A stretch of 32,055 nucleotides of DNA, from positions 1-32,055 of the forward strand of contig JAEEKG010000066.1 in assembly GCA_016282315.1 (NCBI GenBank), given 5' to 3'. Below are positions 14,475 through 22,631 of this stretch, one piece after another (position 1 is the stretch's first letter; each line of letters opens with the position of its first letter). The notes beneath the pieces are model-generated. The model was not told where the DNA came from, did no database searches, and saw only the letters and a program-made list of their open reading frames with translations. The position numbers and the translations under genes are program-made. This stretch comes from Clostridiales bacterium (GTDB taxonomy: Bacteria > Bacillota > Clostridia > Oscillospirales > CAG-272).

Positions 14475-16910
14475 TTATTTCTTTTTCTTTTTAACAACTA
14501 CAACCACTACAATTACAGCAACAACTACAACTGCAGCAATTACAATTATAATCACAACAACGCTTGATGAGCCTGATTTTCCCTGGCTATTTTCTGTTGT
14601 CTCGACATTTTCTGTTGTAGTTAAAGCTTCTGTTTCTGTCTCTGTAACAGTTTCTGTTGTTTCTTCTGTTGTTGTCTCTTCTTCCTTTTCACTCTTCCAT
14701 CCGGCATATATTACTGTTTCGCCAGGATTTTCTGCAGGAGTTGCAAAATCGAACAACAATGTGCAATCTTCATCTGAATACCAACCTGTGAAGATGTATC
14801 CAGGCTTAGCATCCGGTATAGGTTCAATATATCCGCATCCTGCTTCAGTTGCAAATACGAACTGAGAAGTAGCACCTACCAGTTTTAAAGTGGCAGCTAA
14901 ATCAACAGGTACCCACTTGGCATAAAGGTTGAAGTCCTTGCACTCGGTCTGAGTGAATGACATATCATATGCCTCTTCAAACTCAGCATCCAAGAACCAT
15001 CCAGCGAACACATAACCGTTCTTTTGCATCGGGAACTTGTATGACAATTTCTCGCCAGGTTTAACTTTTACTTCGAATGATCTTTCAACTTCAGTAAGTC
15101 CCTTGTACATGTATACAACATAGTATTCTGTTCTCTCTTTTTTGATTGCATCCGTGTAGCATGTAAATACTCTTTCTGAGTATCCGTATTCACCTTCAGC
15201 ATAAACTTTGCAGAAGTATTTGGTGTTAGGTTTCAATTCGCTGAAAGAAGCAGTAAATGTACCATCTTCATTAGGAACACAAGGAATCTTTATTCCTTTT
15301 TCAAAATTTGTATTTGAATCTGACAAAATGAGTCCGCAAGAAGTTACATTTCCTCCGTTGAGTGATCTGATTCTTCCCATTAATTCAAGAGATTCAGTTG
15401 ATGTACCTACAACAGATCCGGCAAGTGTAGGAGCCATTTTATAAGCACCTGAAACACGAAATGTCATTCCGTCGGACACTTCAGAATCAACTGTAATAAC
15501 CAACTTGTAACCATCAGACTCTTCTTTTGTCAAGGTTGTATAAGGAGTCCCGCTTATAGGGAATTTGTATTTAGTGTTATTGGATTCGAATGTATAAGCA
15601 TATGACTTCAATTCGTTATCAATATATGCAAATCCGCACATATAAGTGGATATATCCTGAATAGCCATTACAGCAACACCCGGGTCATGACCCGATGTTG
15701 AAGATTGCAGTGTCTTGTTGGAACTGCTTCTTACAATTGAGTCATCAACGTGCCAGATAACAATGCCGTAATTGTGATTGTTTATATTATCAAATTTGGT
15801 GTTTTCGCCTCTGTATCTGCATTCAATCAAATAATATTCATTCGGGTTAGGAGTAAATATCTTCAATACTGAATATTGACCCTCTTTGCTTGCGTGAGGA
15901 TAAAGTGTATATTCACCATCTGTAACAACCAAAGGTGATGTCAAACCGCATATTTCTGCATTAAAAGGATCCATGAAGGCTGCGCCGTTTCCTCTTACTC
16001 CGTCTTTACCTGTGTTCCATGAACCACCGGACATGAGTGACATGTCGCCAATATAGTTCCATGAACCGTTTCCTGCATCATAAAGATCGTACGCACCTAT
16101 ATAGTGTCCGAGTTCGTGAGCACAAACACCAACTGATGCAATCTGTTTTGTTGTCAAATATTCACCGAGTCTTACAAATCCAGCATTTCCTACAGTTACG
16201 CCGTCAACTTTTGTTCCTGTACCGCTTGTATAGTGAGCGTGAACACCGAAGGCAAGCTTTGATGAAGGTCTGCTGCCTGAGTTCGCGGAATACTCATATC
16301 CGCCGTTGACAAACAAAAGTGCGAGTTCTTCATATGAAATCTTACCATTGTCATCTTTGTCAAATGATTTGAAATCAACATATTCTGAAGCAGCCTTTAT
16401 TGCGGCAACTCTGGATGCAGTTACTTCGCTTCCCTGAGCACCTGTCTCAGCATACGGATGTTTGTAAGGTATAATTACATTTACAACGCCATCATTTACA
16501 CTTCCGTTGAATTCTTCTCCGTCATATGTTTCTTCAGCGGGATAGTAATAGAATCGGCCTCCGGATAATTCCTTGTAATACTGAAGCATTGAACTGTCAG
16601 TATCAGCAAACAGTCTGTTATACCATTGATCATCTGTTGAATAACACCACTGTTCTCCGTACAATTCATCTTTTGAATCGTAAAGACGACCCGGATGATT
16701 GTCATCGTAGTCATTGATACCGTTTCCGTTCACATCGTATGATACTTTTATGACCAGAAGAGGTATCGGATCTGTGTAATATGCATTGTCAAGAGTATCA
16801 AATACAAATGACTCTTCTTCTTCATCCTGAGCCATCACAATTGTAAGCATACTCAAAACCATCAATGCACTTATTAGTAATGATAAAACAATTTTAAAAT
16901 GCTTTTTCAT
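14475..16910 (-). CDS. Secreted, membrane-anchored M6-type metalloprotease with InlB repeats
   Basis: An 811-residue surface protein. A signal peptide covers about 1-27 (MKKHFKIVLSLLISALMVLS, cleavage near VMA-QD). The zinc site is CAHELGHYIGAYDLYD, with HELGH at 265-269, as in immune-inhibitor-A-like M6 proteases. Two EF-hand-like calcium loops flank the N-terminal part: DVNGNGINDYDD at 59 and the canonical DKDDNGKISYEE at 184. After beta-rich domains come two InlB/Listeria-Bacteroides repeats, each ending in GW-x-D...YAxW, around 610-680 and 685-750. A Glu/Thr-rich linker (about 755-785) leads to a Val-rich membrane segment and a final KKKKK, so it is anchored without a sortase motif. I use the ATG at 16910 (AGAGG ten bases upstream) and not 16928. 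The protease target is unknown. Confidence 0.9.
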   Translation of the reverse strand: MKKHFKIVLSLLISALMVLSMLTIVMAQDEEEESFVFDTLDNAYYTDPIPLLVIKVSYDVNGNGINDYDDNHPGRLYDSKDELYGEQWCYSTDDQWYNRLFADTDSSMLQYYKELSGGRFYYYPAEETYDGEEFNGSVNDGVVNVIIPYKHPYAETGAQGSEVTASRVAAIKAASEYVDFKSFDKDDNGKISYEELALLFVNGGYEYSANSGSRPSSKLAFGVHAHYTSGTGTKVDGVTVGNAGFVRLGEYLTTKQIASVGVCAHELGHYIGAYDLYDAGNGSWNYIGDMSLMSGGSWNTGKDGVRGNGAAFMDPFNAEICGLTSPLVVTDGEYTLYPHASKEGQYSVLKIFTPNPNEYYLIECRYRGENTKFDNINNHNYGIVIWHVDDSIVRSSSNKTLQSSTSGHDPGVAVMAIQDISTYMCGFAYIDNELKSYAYTFESNNTKYKFPISGTPYTTLTKEESDGYKLVITVDSEVSDGMTFRVSGAYKMAPTLAGSVVGTSTESLELMGRIRSLNGGNVTSCGLILSDSNTNFEKGIKIPCVPNEDGTFTASFSELKPNTKYFCKVYAEGEYGYSERVFTCYTDAIKKERTEYYVVYMYKGLTEVERSFEVKVKPGEKLSYKFPMQKNGYVFAGWFLDAEFEEAYDMSFTQTECKDFNLYAKWVPVDLAATLKLVGATSQFVFATEAGCGYIEPIPDAKPGYIFTGWYSDEDCTLLFDFATPAENPGETVIYAGWKSEKEEETTTEETTETVTETETEALTTTENVETTENSQGKSGSSSVVVIIIVIAAVVVVAVIVVVVVVKKKKK

Positions 16911-16939
16911 ATATAAAAAACCTCTCATACAAATCGTTG

Positions 16940-16968
16940 TTGAAAAAAATTAACGATTTAAATATAAT
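16940..16968 (+). promoter_or_regulatory. Promoter for the flavin reductase-like gene
   Basis: TTGAAA (16940-16945) and TATAAT (16963-16968) are 17 bases apart on the plus strand. The leader to the ATG at 17032 would be about 57 bases. It lies back to back with the minus-strand promoter at 16977-17005, and the leader transcribed from it contains that promoter. Confidence 0.7.
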
Positions 16969-16976
16969 CTAGATAA

Positions 16977-17005
16977 AGTATACATACTAGGCGTTGCAAA
17001 GTCAA
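16977..17005 (-). promoter_or_regulatory. Promoter for the M6 protease gene
   Basis: On the minus strand TTGACT (17000-17005) and TATACT (16977-16982) are 17 bases apart, giving a leader of about 60 bases to the ATG at 16910. Confidence 0.7.
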
Positions 17006-17031
17006 ATCAAAAGCCTACATTGGGAGAAATA

Positions 17032-17607
17032 ATGAGCAAGACACGTTTTCCGGGCAATGCAGCACTGGCACCATTGCCTGCAGTTATGGTTTCATGCCAA
17101 AGAAAAGATGAAAAACCGAATATTATAACAGTAGCATGGACAGGAATTGTCAATTCCCATCCTCCGAAGACTTATGTTTCAATCAGACCCGAAAGATATT
17201 CTCACGACATTATCAAAGAGACAGGAGAATTTGTAATCAATCTAACATCTTCTGCCCTGACCAGAGCGTGCGATTCATGTGGTGTCTATACCGGGAAAAA
17301 AGTAGATAAGTTCAAAAAATTCAAATTGACCCCTGAGTATCCTGAAAATGGAGAAGTCAGCTGCCCAATGGTTGCTGAAAGTCCCATTTCCATATGTTGC
17401 AAACTTGACAGGATCATTCCTCTCGGGTCTCATGACATGTTTTTAGCAGATATTGTCGGTGTATATATTGATGATTCACTTATAGACGAAGAGAACAAAA
17501 TATCTTACGAAAAGGCTTCTCTTGTGTCATATATACACGGTGCATATTTTGCTACCGGGAAAAAAGTTGGCAAATTCGGGTATTCGGTTGCAAAAAAAAG
17601 AAAGTAA
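17032..17607 (+). CDS. Flavin reductase-like FMN-binding protein
   Basis: A 191-residue cytoplasmic protein of the flavin reductase-like (DIM6/NTAB) split-barrel family. The N-terminus PLPAVMVSCQ, the segment NIITVAWTGIVNSHPPKTYV and SIRPERYSHDIIKETGEFVI, and the central NLTSS are the usual flavin-contact regions. Members bind FMN or reduce it with NAD(P)H, and related proteins in anaerobes are often annotated only by domain. The ATG at 17032 has GGGAG seven bases upstream; an in-frame TTG at 17020 is upstream of that site and is rejected as start. A cysteine set (ACDSCGV, VSCPM, ISICCKL) is visible but its role is unknown. It is transcribed alone, between its own promoter and the terminator at 17613. 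Confidence 0.88.
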   Translation: MSKTRFPGNAALAPLPAVMVSCQRKDEKPNIITVAWTGIVNSHPPKTYVSIRPERYSHDIIKETGEFVINLTSSALTRACDSCGVYTGKKVDKFKKFKLTPEYPENGEVSCPMVAESPISICCKLDRIIPLGSHDMFLADIVGVYIDDSLIDEENKISYEKASLVSYIHGAYFATGKKVGKFGYSVAKKRK

Positions 17608-17612
17608 AAAAA

Positions 17613-17658
17613 TACTGTTCAAAATGAGCATCAAAGCTTTTTTGAACAGTTTATTTTT
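17613..17658. terminator. Bidirectional terminator between convergent genes
   Basis: ACTGTTCAAAA and TTTTGAACAGT form an 11-bp stem. A-rich sequence precedes it and TTTATTTTTT follows, so it can serve the flavin reductase-like gene on the plus strand and the small minus-strand gene that ends at 17670. Confidence 0.88.
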
Positions 17659-17669
17659 TATAGAAAGAA

Positions 17670-17882
17670 TTATCTGAATAGTAATGCCAGAGCATCTATT
17701 GCAAGAGCAAATGGAGAGATAATCAAAAGAGCTGCATTGCGCAATTTCTTTGCATTGTCCTTTTTGGAAGCTTTCTTTTCCTTTTCGGTCTCATGAGCAT
17801 ATGGACCTTCAATCTCAAATGTTCTTACTTTTGTTCCTTCTATTACTACATAACTGTCATCATAAAAACGTGAGTAATCCAT
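17670..17882 (-). CDS. Small membrane protein of unknown function
   Basis: A 70-residue protein (MDYSRFYDD...) with a soluble N-terminal half, a Lys/Glu-rich middle (EKEKKASKKDNAKK) and one C-terminal hydrophobic segment (AALLIISPFALAIDALALLF). No family is recognised. The ATG at 17882 is preferred; an in-frame GTG at 17891 lies just after a hairpin and would add three residues. The only strong Shine-Dalgarno, GAGAGGAG, is 28 bases from the ATG with the hairpin between (see 17880-17915). It has a sigma-A promoter of its own and is divergent from the XRE/S24 regulator gene, so regulation by that protein is possible but unproven. The presence of promoter, Shine-Dalgarno and terminator supports a real gene. 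Confidence 0.72.
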   Translation of the reverse strand: MDYSRFYDDSYVVIEGTKVRTFEIEGPYAHETEKEKKASKKDNAKKLRNAALLIISPFALAIDALALLFR

Positions 17883-17915
17883 AATTTTCACGAGCCTTTA
17901 AAAGGCTTTTCTCCT
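17880..17915 (-). promoter_or_regulatory. Shine-Dalgarno, hairpin, start codon arrangement
   Basis: Reading leftward: AGGAG (17911-17915, extended to GAGAGGAG), three bases, palindrome AGCCTTTTAAAGGCT (17893-17907), ten bases, ATG (17880-17882). This is the third and most stable case of the same layout. A GTG at 17889-17891 is an alternative start right after the stem. Confidence 0.5.
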
Positions 17916-17951
17916 CTCTTGTTTTTCCGTTTGGTATAATCTTGTGGCTAT

Positions 17952-17980
17952 ATGTTACTACCTTTGACGGTAATTGTCAA
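17952..17980 (-). promoter_or_regulatory. Promoter for the small membrane protein gene
   Basis: On the minus strand a consensus -35 TTGACA (17975-17980) is 17 bases from TAACAT (17952-17957). An inverted repeat TTGAC-N7-GTCAA (17964-17980) overlaps the -35 box and could be an operator. Confidence 0.6.
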
Positions 17981-18009
17981 TAGTTTTTATATAATTTTTC
18001 AAAAAAATC

Positions 18010-18038
18010 TTTACAAATATTTTACCGCGTGATATAAT
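18010..18038 (+). promoter_or_regulatory. Promoter for the XRE/S24 regulator gene
   Basis: TTTACA (18010-18015) and TATAAT (18033-18038) are separated by 17 bases; the leader to the ATG at 18103 is about 58 bases and contains AAGGAG seven bases before the start. Confidence 0.75.
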
Positions 18039-18102
18039 ATGGGCGCAAACAAGCCGAAATATACATTTTTCAACATAAAAATACCCCCTCAAGGAGACAA
18101 TT

Positions 18103-18819
18103 ATGAATTGGCTGGATAATGTAAAGAAAATAAAAAGCGAGAAAAAATATACCAACGAAACTTTGTCAGCAAAGTCAGGCATCTCCATCGGAACTCTGAA
18201 CAAGTTGCTTGCCGGTGCTACAGAAGATCCCAAGCTCTCTACCCTCATTCCATTGTCAGAAGCACTTGGATGCAGCATTGATGTAATGCTCGGTAGACAA
18301 GACTCAGATAATGACAACAATTCCATAATGGAAAAATACAATTCTTTGGATGATGCAGGAAAAGAATCTGTCAGGTATATATTAAATAAGGAATATCACA
18401 GAGTAACTAGAGAAAAGAATATTACTATAAACGATCACAAGAATATCAGCAGAATCGTTAAACTCAAGTTGTATGATATCGGTGTTTCAGCCGGTACCGG
18501 TTCATATTTGTTTGACTGCGACTATAAGACAATATCCATCAACAGCAACAGGATATCTGAAAACGCTGACTTTGCTGTCAGAGTATCAGGAAACAGCATG
18601 AATCCTAAATATGAAAACGGAGATATCTTGCTTGTAGCAGAAAAACAACCTGTGTCTGAAGGCGAACTTGGTATATTCTCTGTCAATGGTGAAAGCTACT
18701 TCAAAGTGTATGGCAATGACAGGCTTATTTCACTTAATAAAGATTACAGAGATATTGTTTTCAATGAAAACGATGACGTCAGATGTTTTGGAAAAGTCAT
18801 AGGAAAGATTTCAACTTAA
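18103..18819 (+). CDS. XRE-family regulator with LexA-like S24 peptidase domain
   Basis: A 238-residue repressor-like protein. Residues 5-60 are a helix-turn-helix (LSAKSGISIGTLNKLLAG is the recognition region). A linker leads to an S24 domain from about 120. The self-cleavage dyad is present: Ser165 in SGNSMNP and Lys201 in SYFKVY. An Ala-Gly pair at 130-131 (VSAGTGSYLF) is in the position where LexA and phage repressors are cleaved. The protein is therefore likely a DNA-damage or stress-responsive repressor inactivated by autoproteolysis. It is not LexA itself, whose N-terminal domain is a winged helix. No phage genes lie nearby. It has its own promoter and terminator and is divergent from a small membrane protein gene. 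The ATG has AAGGAG at ideal distance. Confidence 0.92.
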   Translation: MNWLDNVKKIKSEKKYTNETLSAKSGISIGTLNKLLAGATEDPKLSTLIPLSEALGCSIDVMLGRQDSDNDNNSIMEKYNSLDDAGKESVRYILNKEYHRVTREKNITINDHKNISRIVKLKLYDIGVSAGTGSYLFDCDYKTISINSNRISENADFAVRVSGNSMNPKYENGDILLVAEKQPVSEGELGIFSVNGESYFKVYGNDRLISLNKDYRDIVFNENDDVRCFGKVIGKIST

Positions 18820-18840
18820 CAAGTATTAATATACAAAGTG

Positions 18841-18867
18841 GCACTATCTGAGCGATGGTGCTTTTTG
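18841..18867 (+). terminator. Terminator of the XRE/S24 gene
   Basis: GCACTATC and GATGGTGC form an 8-bp stem with one G-U pair around the loop TGAGC, followed by TTTTTG. Confidence 0.8.
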
Positions 18868-18914
18868 TTTTGAAAAAATATTTGTGAATAGTATGTGAAT
18901 TTTGAAAAAAGTAC

Positions 18915-18943
18915 TTGATTTTTTCAAATCATAATAGTAGAAT
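18915..18943 (+). promoter_or_regulatory. groESL promoter
   Basis: TTGATT (18915-18920) and TAGAAT (18938-18943) are 17 bases apart, with the CIRCE element starting 12 bases after the -10 box, which is the usual place for HrcA control. Confidence 0.75.
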
Positions 18944-18954
18944 TACACTCGAAG

Positions 18955-18981
18955 TTGGCACTCATTAGTTTTGAGTGCCAA
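18955..18981 (+). promoter_or_regulatory. CIRCE operator (HrcA binding site)
   Basis: TTGGCACTC-N9-GAGTGCCAA is a perfect 9-bp inverted repeat with the standard nine-base spacer. The consensus is TTAGCACTC-N9-GAGTGCTAA; the third base has changed on both arms together, so symmetry is kept. It predicts heat-shock repression by HrcA, whose gene is not in the window. Confidence 0.95.
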
Positions 18982-19023
18982 ACATTAGAATAACTAATAT
19001 TCAGTTTTTTTGGAGGTACAATT

Positions 19024-19311
19024 ATGAAATTAGTTCCACTTTATGACCGTGTAGTAGTCAAAATGACAGAAGCTGAGGAAACCACAAAGAGTGGCATTGT
19101 TCTCGCTAGTTCTGCTAAAGAAAAACCACAGGTAGCTGAAGTTATTGCTGTAGGTTCAGGTGAACCGCATGACGGCAAGAACCCGGTAGCTGTTAAAGTA
19201 AAAGTTGGCGATAAGGTTATCGTCAGCAAATATGCAGGAACCGAAGTTAAAATCGGTGATGATGAATTTGTAGTAGTAAATATGGGCGACATTCTTGCCC
19301 TTGTTAAATGA
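19024..19311 (+). CDS. groES: Co-chaperonin GroES
   Basis: A 95-residue protein of normal length that forms the heptameric lid of the GroEL chamber. MKLVPLYDRVVVKM at the start, the mobile-loop region EETTKSGIVLASSAKEKP, GDKVIVSKYAGTEVKIG and the end DILALVK are typical. A TTGGAGG lies ten bases before the ATG. It is first in the CIRCE-controlled operon and precedes groEL by 18 bases. Confidence 0.97.
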   Translation: MKLVPLYDRVVVKMTEAEETTKSGIVLASSAKEKPQVAEVIAVGSGEPHDGKNPVAVKVKVGDKVIVSKYAGTEVKIGDDEFVVVNMGDILALVK

Positions 19312-19323
19312 AAGATAAGGTGA

Positions 19324-20961
<1,638 letters not shown>

Positions 20962-20980
20962 TTTCATTTTTACACACAAT

Positions 20981-21018
20981 ATGGGCATCCCAACGGGTGC
21001 CCATTCTTTTTCTTTATT
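20981..21018 (+). terminator. groESL terminator
   Basis: ATGGGCATCCC and GGGTGCCCAT pair as a 10-bp stem with one bulged T, then TCTTTTTCTTT. Confidence 0.9.
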
Positions 21019-21078
21019 TTTTATAAAAATTGTGTTATCATAATGTAGTAATTCTTTCTGACCAATTCGGAGCCAATA

Positions 21079-21561
21079 ATGGGAAAAGAAGAAAAAACCA
21101 ATGTGATGAGAATACTCGATGCAAAAAAGATATCTTATTCCACACATACTTATTTGGATAGCAATGCCATTTCAGCTGAAGAAGTTGCTGCATTTTTGAA
21201 TATTAATCCGGACAAGGTGTTCAAAACTCTTGTAACAGTCGGAAAAAGCAACCAGCACTACGTATTCATGCTGCCTGCTAAGGAAGAATTGGACTTGAAA
21301 AAAGCCGCAAAGTGTGTTGGTGAAAAATCCATAGAGATGATAAAATCCAAAGAGTTGTTGCCATTAACAGGATACATTCACGGAGGGTGTTCTCCTATTG
21401 GCATGAAAAAGTTTTTCATTACAACAATTCACGAAACCGCAAAAGAATTTGACACCATTTGCTTTTCCGCAGGAAAAATAGGTTATCAGATAGAAACAAG
21501 CACATCGGAACTTGAAAAAGTAATCAAAGTTTCGTATTCAGATATAATCGTTAGCAATTAG
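21079..21561 (+). CDS. ybaK: YbaK/EbsC-type aminoacyl-tRNA deacylase
   Basis: A 160-residue trans-editing enzyme; YbaK hydrolyses Cys wrongly attached to tRNA(Pro). The family pattern is clear: SAEEVAAFLNINPDKVFKTLV with the catalytic lysine in VFKTLV near residue 50, YVFMLPAKEELDLKKAAK, and the glycine-rich GGCSPIGMKK near 113. Length is standard. GGAG lies six bases before the ATG. The next gene follows after ten bases, so the two are probably co-transcribed. Confidence 0.93.
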   Translation: MGKEEKTNVMRILDAKKISYSTHTYLDSNAISAEEVAAFLNINPDKVFKTLVTVGKSNQHYVFMLPAKEELDLKKAAKCVGEKSIEMIKSKELLPLTGYIHGGCSPIGMKKFFITTIHETAKEFDTICFSAGKIGYQIETSTSELEKVIKVSYSDIIVSN

Positions 21562-21571
21562 GAGTTTTTTT

Positions 21572-22159
21572 ATGAAAGACGAAAACAAAGAAATACAACA
21601 AGATTCGACTAAAAGTAACAAAAAGAAGGAAGCATGGAGATTCATCAAGTTTACTCTCTTTTCAATAAGCGCGGGAATCATCCAGATTGTTTCTTTTACA
21701 ATACTTGACGAGCTGATTTTCGTACACAACAATTATTGGGTATCTTATCTAATTTCATTAGTTTTATCTGTGCTCTGGAATTTCACATTCAACAGAAAGT
21801 TCACCTTCAAGAGTGCAAATAATGTACCAAAGGCAATGTTTCTCACTTTCCTTTTCTATGTTGTTTTCACTCCTCTTTCCACACTATGGACCAAATTCTT
21901 TACAGAAGATCTTCAAATAAATGAATATATAATTCAAGCCGGAACAATGATAATAAACTTTGTGACAGAGTTCATTTATCAAAAGTTCGTTGTTTTCCGC
22001 AATAGCATAGATTCTGCTGAAAAAGCTAAGGATAAAAAAGAAGATCGAGTCGATCAACCAATCACATATAATCCTAATGAGGACTCAACCACATCTTCAG
22101 AAAATACTGAGTCTGAAAGCAATTCAGAAAACACTGTTAACAATCAAAAGGATAGCTAA
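21572..22159 (+). CDS. GtrA-family membrane protein
   Basis: A 195-residue protein with four hydrophobic segments (about 24-45, 55-75, 88-105, 118-138). FNRKFTF after the second segment and KFVVFR after the fourth are the positively charged signatures of the GtrA/DPMS-TM family, thought to help flip or present lipid-linked sugars for wall or surface glycans. The last 50 residues are a Ser/Asn/Glu/Thr-rich cytoplasmic tail, longer than in typical GtrA proteins (about 130-150 residues). An AGGAG lies seven bases before the ATG. No glycosyltransferase gene is adjacent. Confidence 0.85.
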   Translation: MKDENKEIQQDSTKSNKKKEAWRFIKFTLFSISAGIIQIVSFTILDELIFVHNNYWVSYLISLVLSVLWNFTFNRKFTFKSANNVPKAMFLTFLFYVVFTPLSTLWTKFFTEDLQINEYIIQAGTMIINFVTEFIYQKFVVFRNSIDSAEKAKDKKEDRVDQPITYNPNEDSTTSSENTESESNSENTVNNQKDS

Positions 22160-22175
22160 TATAATATTTCGATAT

Positions 22176-22217
22176 AAAAAAAGCACTTTACCCGATTTTG
22201 TTGGTAAAGTGTTTTTT
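22176..22217. terminator. Bidirectional terminator
   Basis: AAGCACTTTACC and GGTAAAGTGTTTT form a stem of about 11 bp with A-rich and T-rich flanks. It separates the ybaK-gtrA unit from the convergent Hpt gene. Confidence 0.85.
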
Positions 22218-22248
22218 TGTTCATACTAGTTGTTCCGGTTGTTCTCTA

Positions 22249-22629
22249 TCAAGCGTTTTCAGACTGGCTAACATATTGATTAATTCCAGCGACAGTTTTT
22301 TCGTAGAGTGCCTTTACTTCATTGATTAAATCATGGACTTTGTCGTCTGTCATGGTTCTATTCTTACCGGGTCTGAATTCTTCTGACAAAACAGAAGCAT
22401 ATGATGCAAGTTTGACTAAGCCAAGATTTGCACAAACTCCCTTCATTGCATGCGCACTCTCAAACATCTTTGTCGGATCAAGAGTTGCTCCGGCTTCCAA
22501 AAGGGATTCCACAACACCATTCTCAGGGAACTTTCTTATATGTTTGTCCATCAGTTTTTCAATTATCAAAACAGATATTGCTTGATTATAATCGCCTTCT
22601 ATTTGTGAATACAATTCTTTTAAAGTCAT
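22249..22629 (-). CDS. Histidine phosphotransfer (Hpt) domain protein
   Basis: A 126-residue single-domain Hpt protein that would relay a phosphoryl group between receiver domains. The phospho-accepting histidine is in SAHAMKGVCANLGL (HxxKG motif near residue 60). A helical bundle is predicted and there are no other domains. The track-length frame begins at TTG 22635; I use ATG at 22629, which has GAGGG seven bases upstream. It begins two bases after the stop of the receiver-EAL gene, so the two are translationally linked and the receiver is the obvious partner. No histidine kinase is in the window. Confidence 0.9.
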   Translation of the reverse strand: MTLKELYSQIEGDYNQAISVLIIEKLMDKHIRKFPENGVVESLLEAGATLDPTKMFESAHAMKGVCANLGLVKLASYASVLSEEFRPGKNRTMTDDKVHDLINEVKALYEKTVAGINQYVSQSENA

Positions 22630-22631
22630 AA

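Noticed and set aside
17958..18341. Minus-strand frame of 127 codons opposite the XRE/S24 gene
   Set aside because: It is antisense to a gene with clear helix-turn-helix and S24 motifs and has no ribosome binding site.
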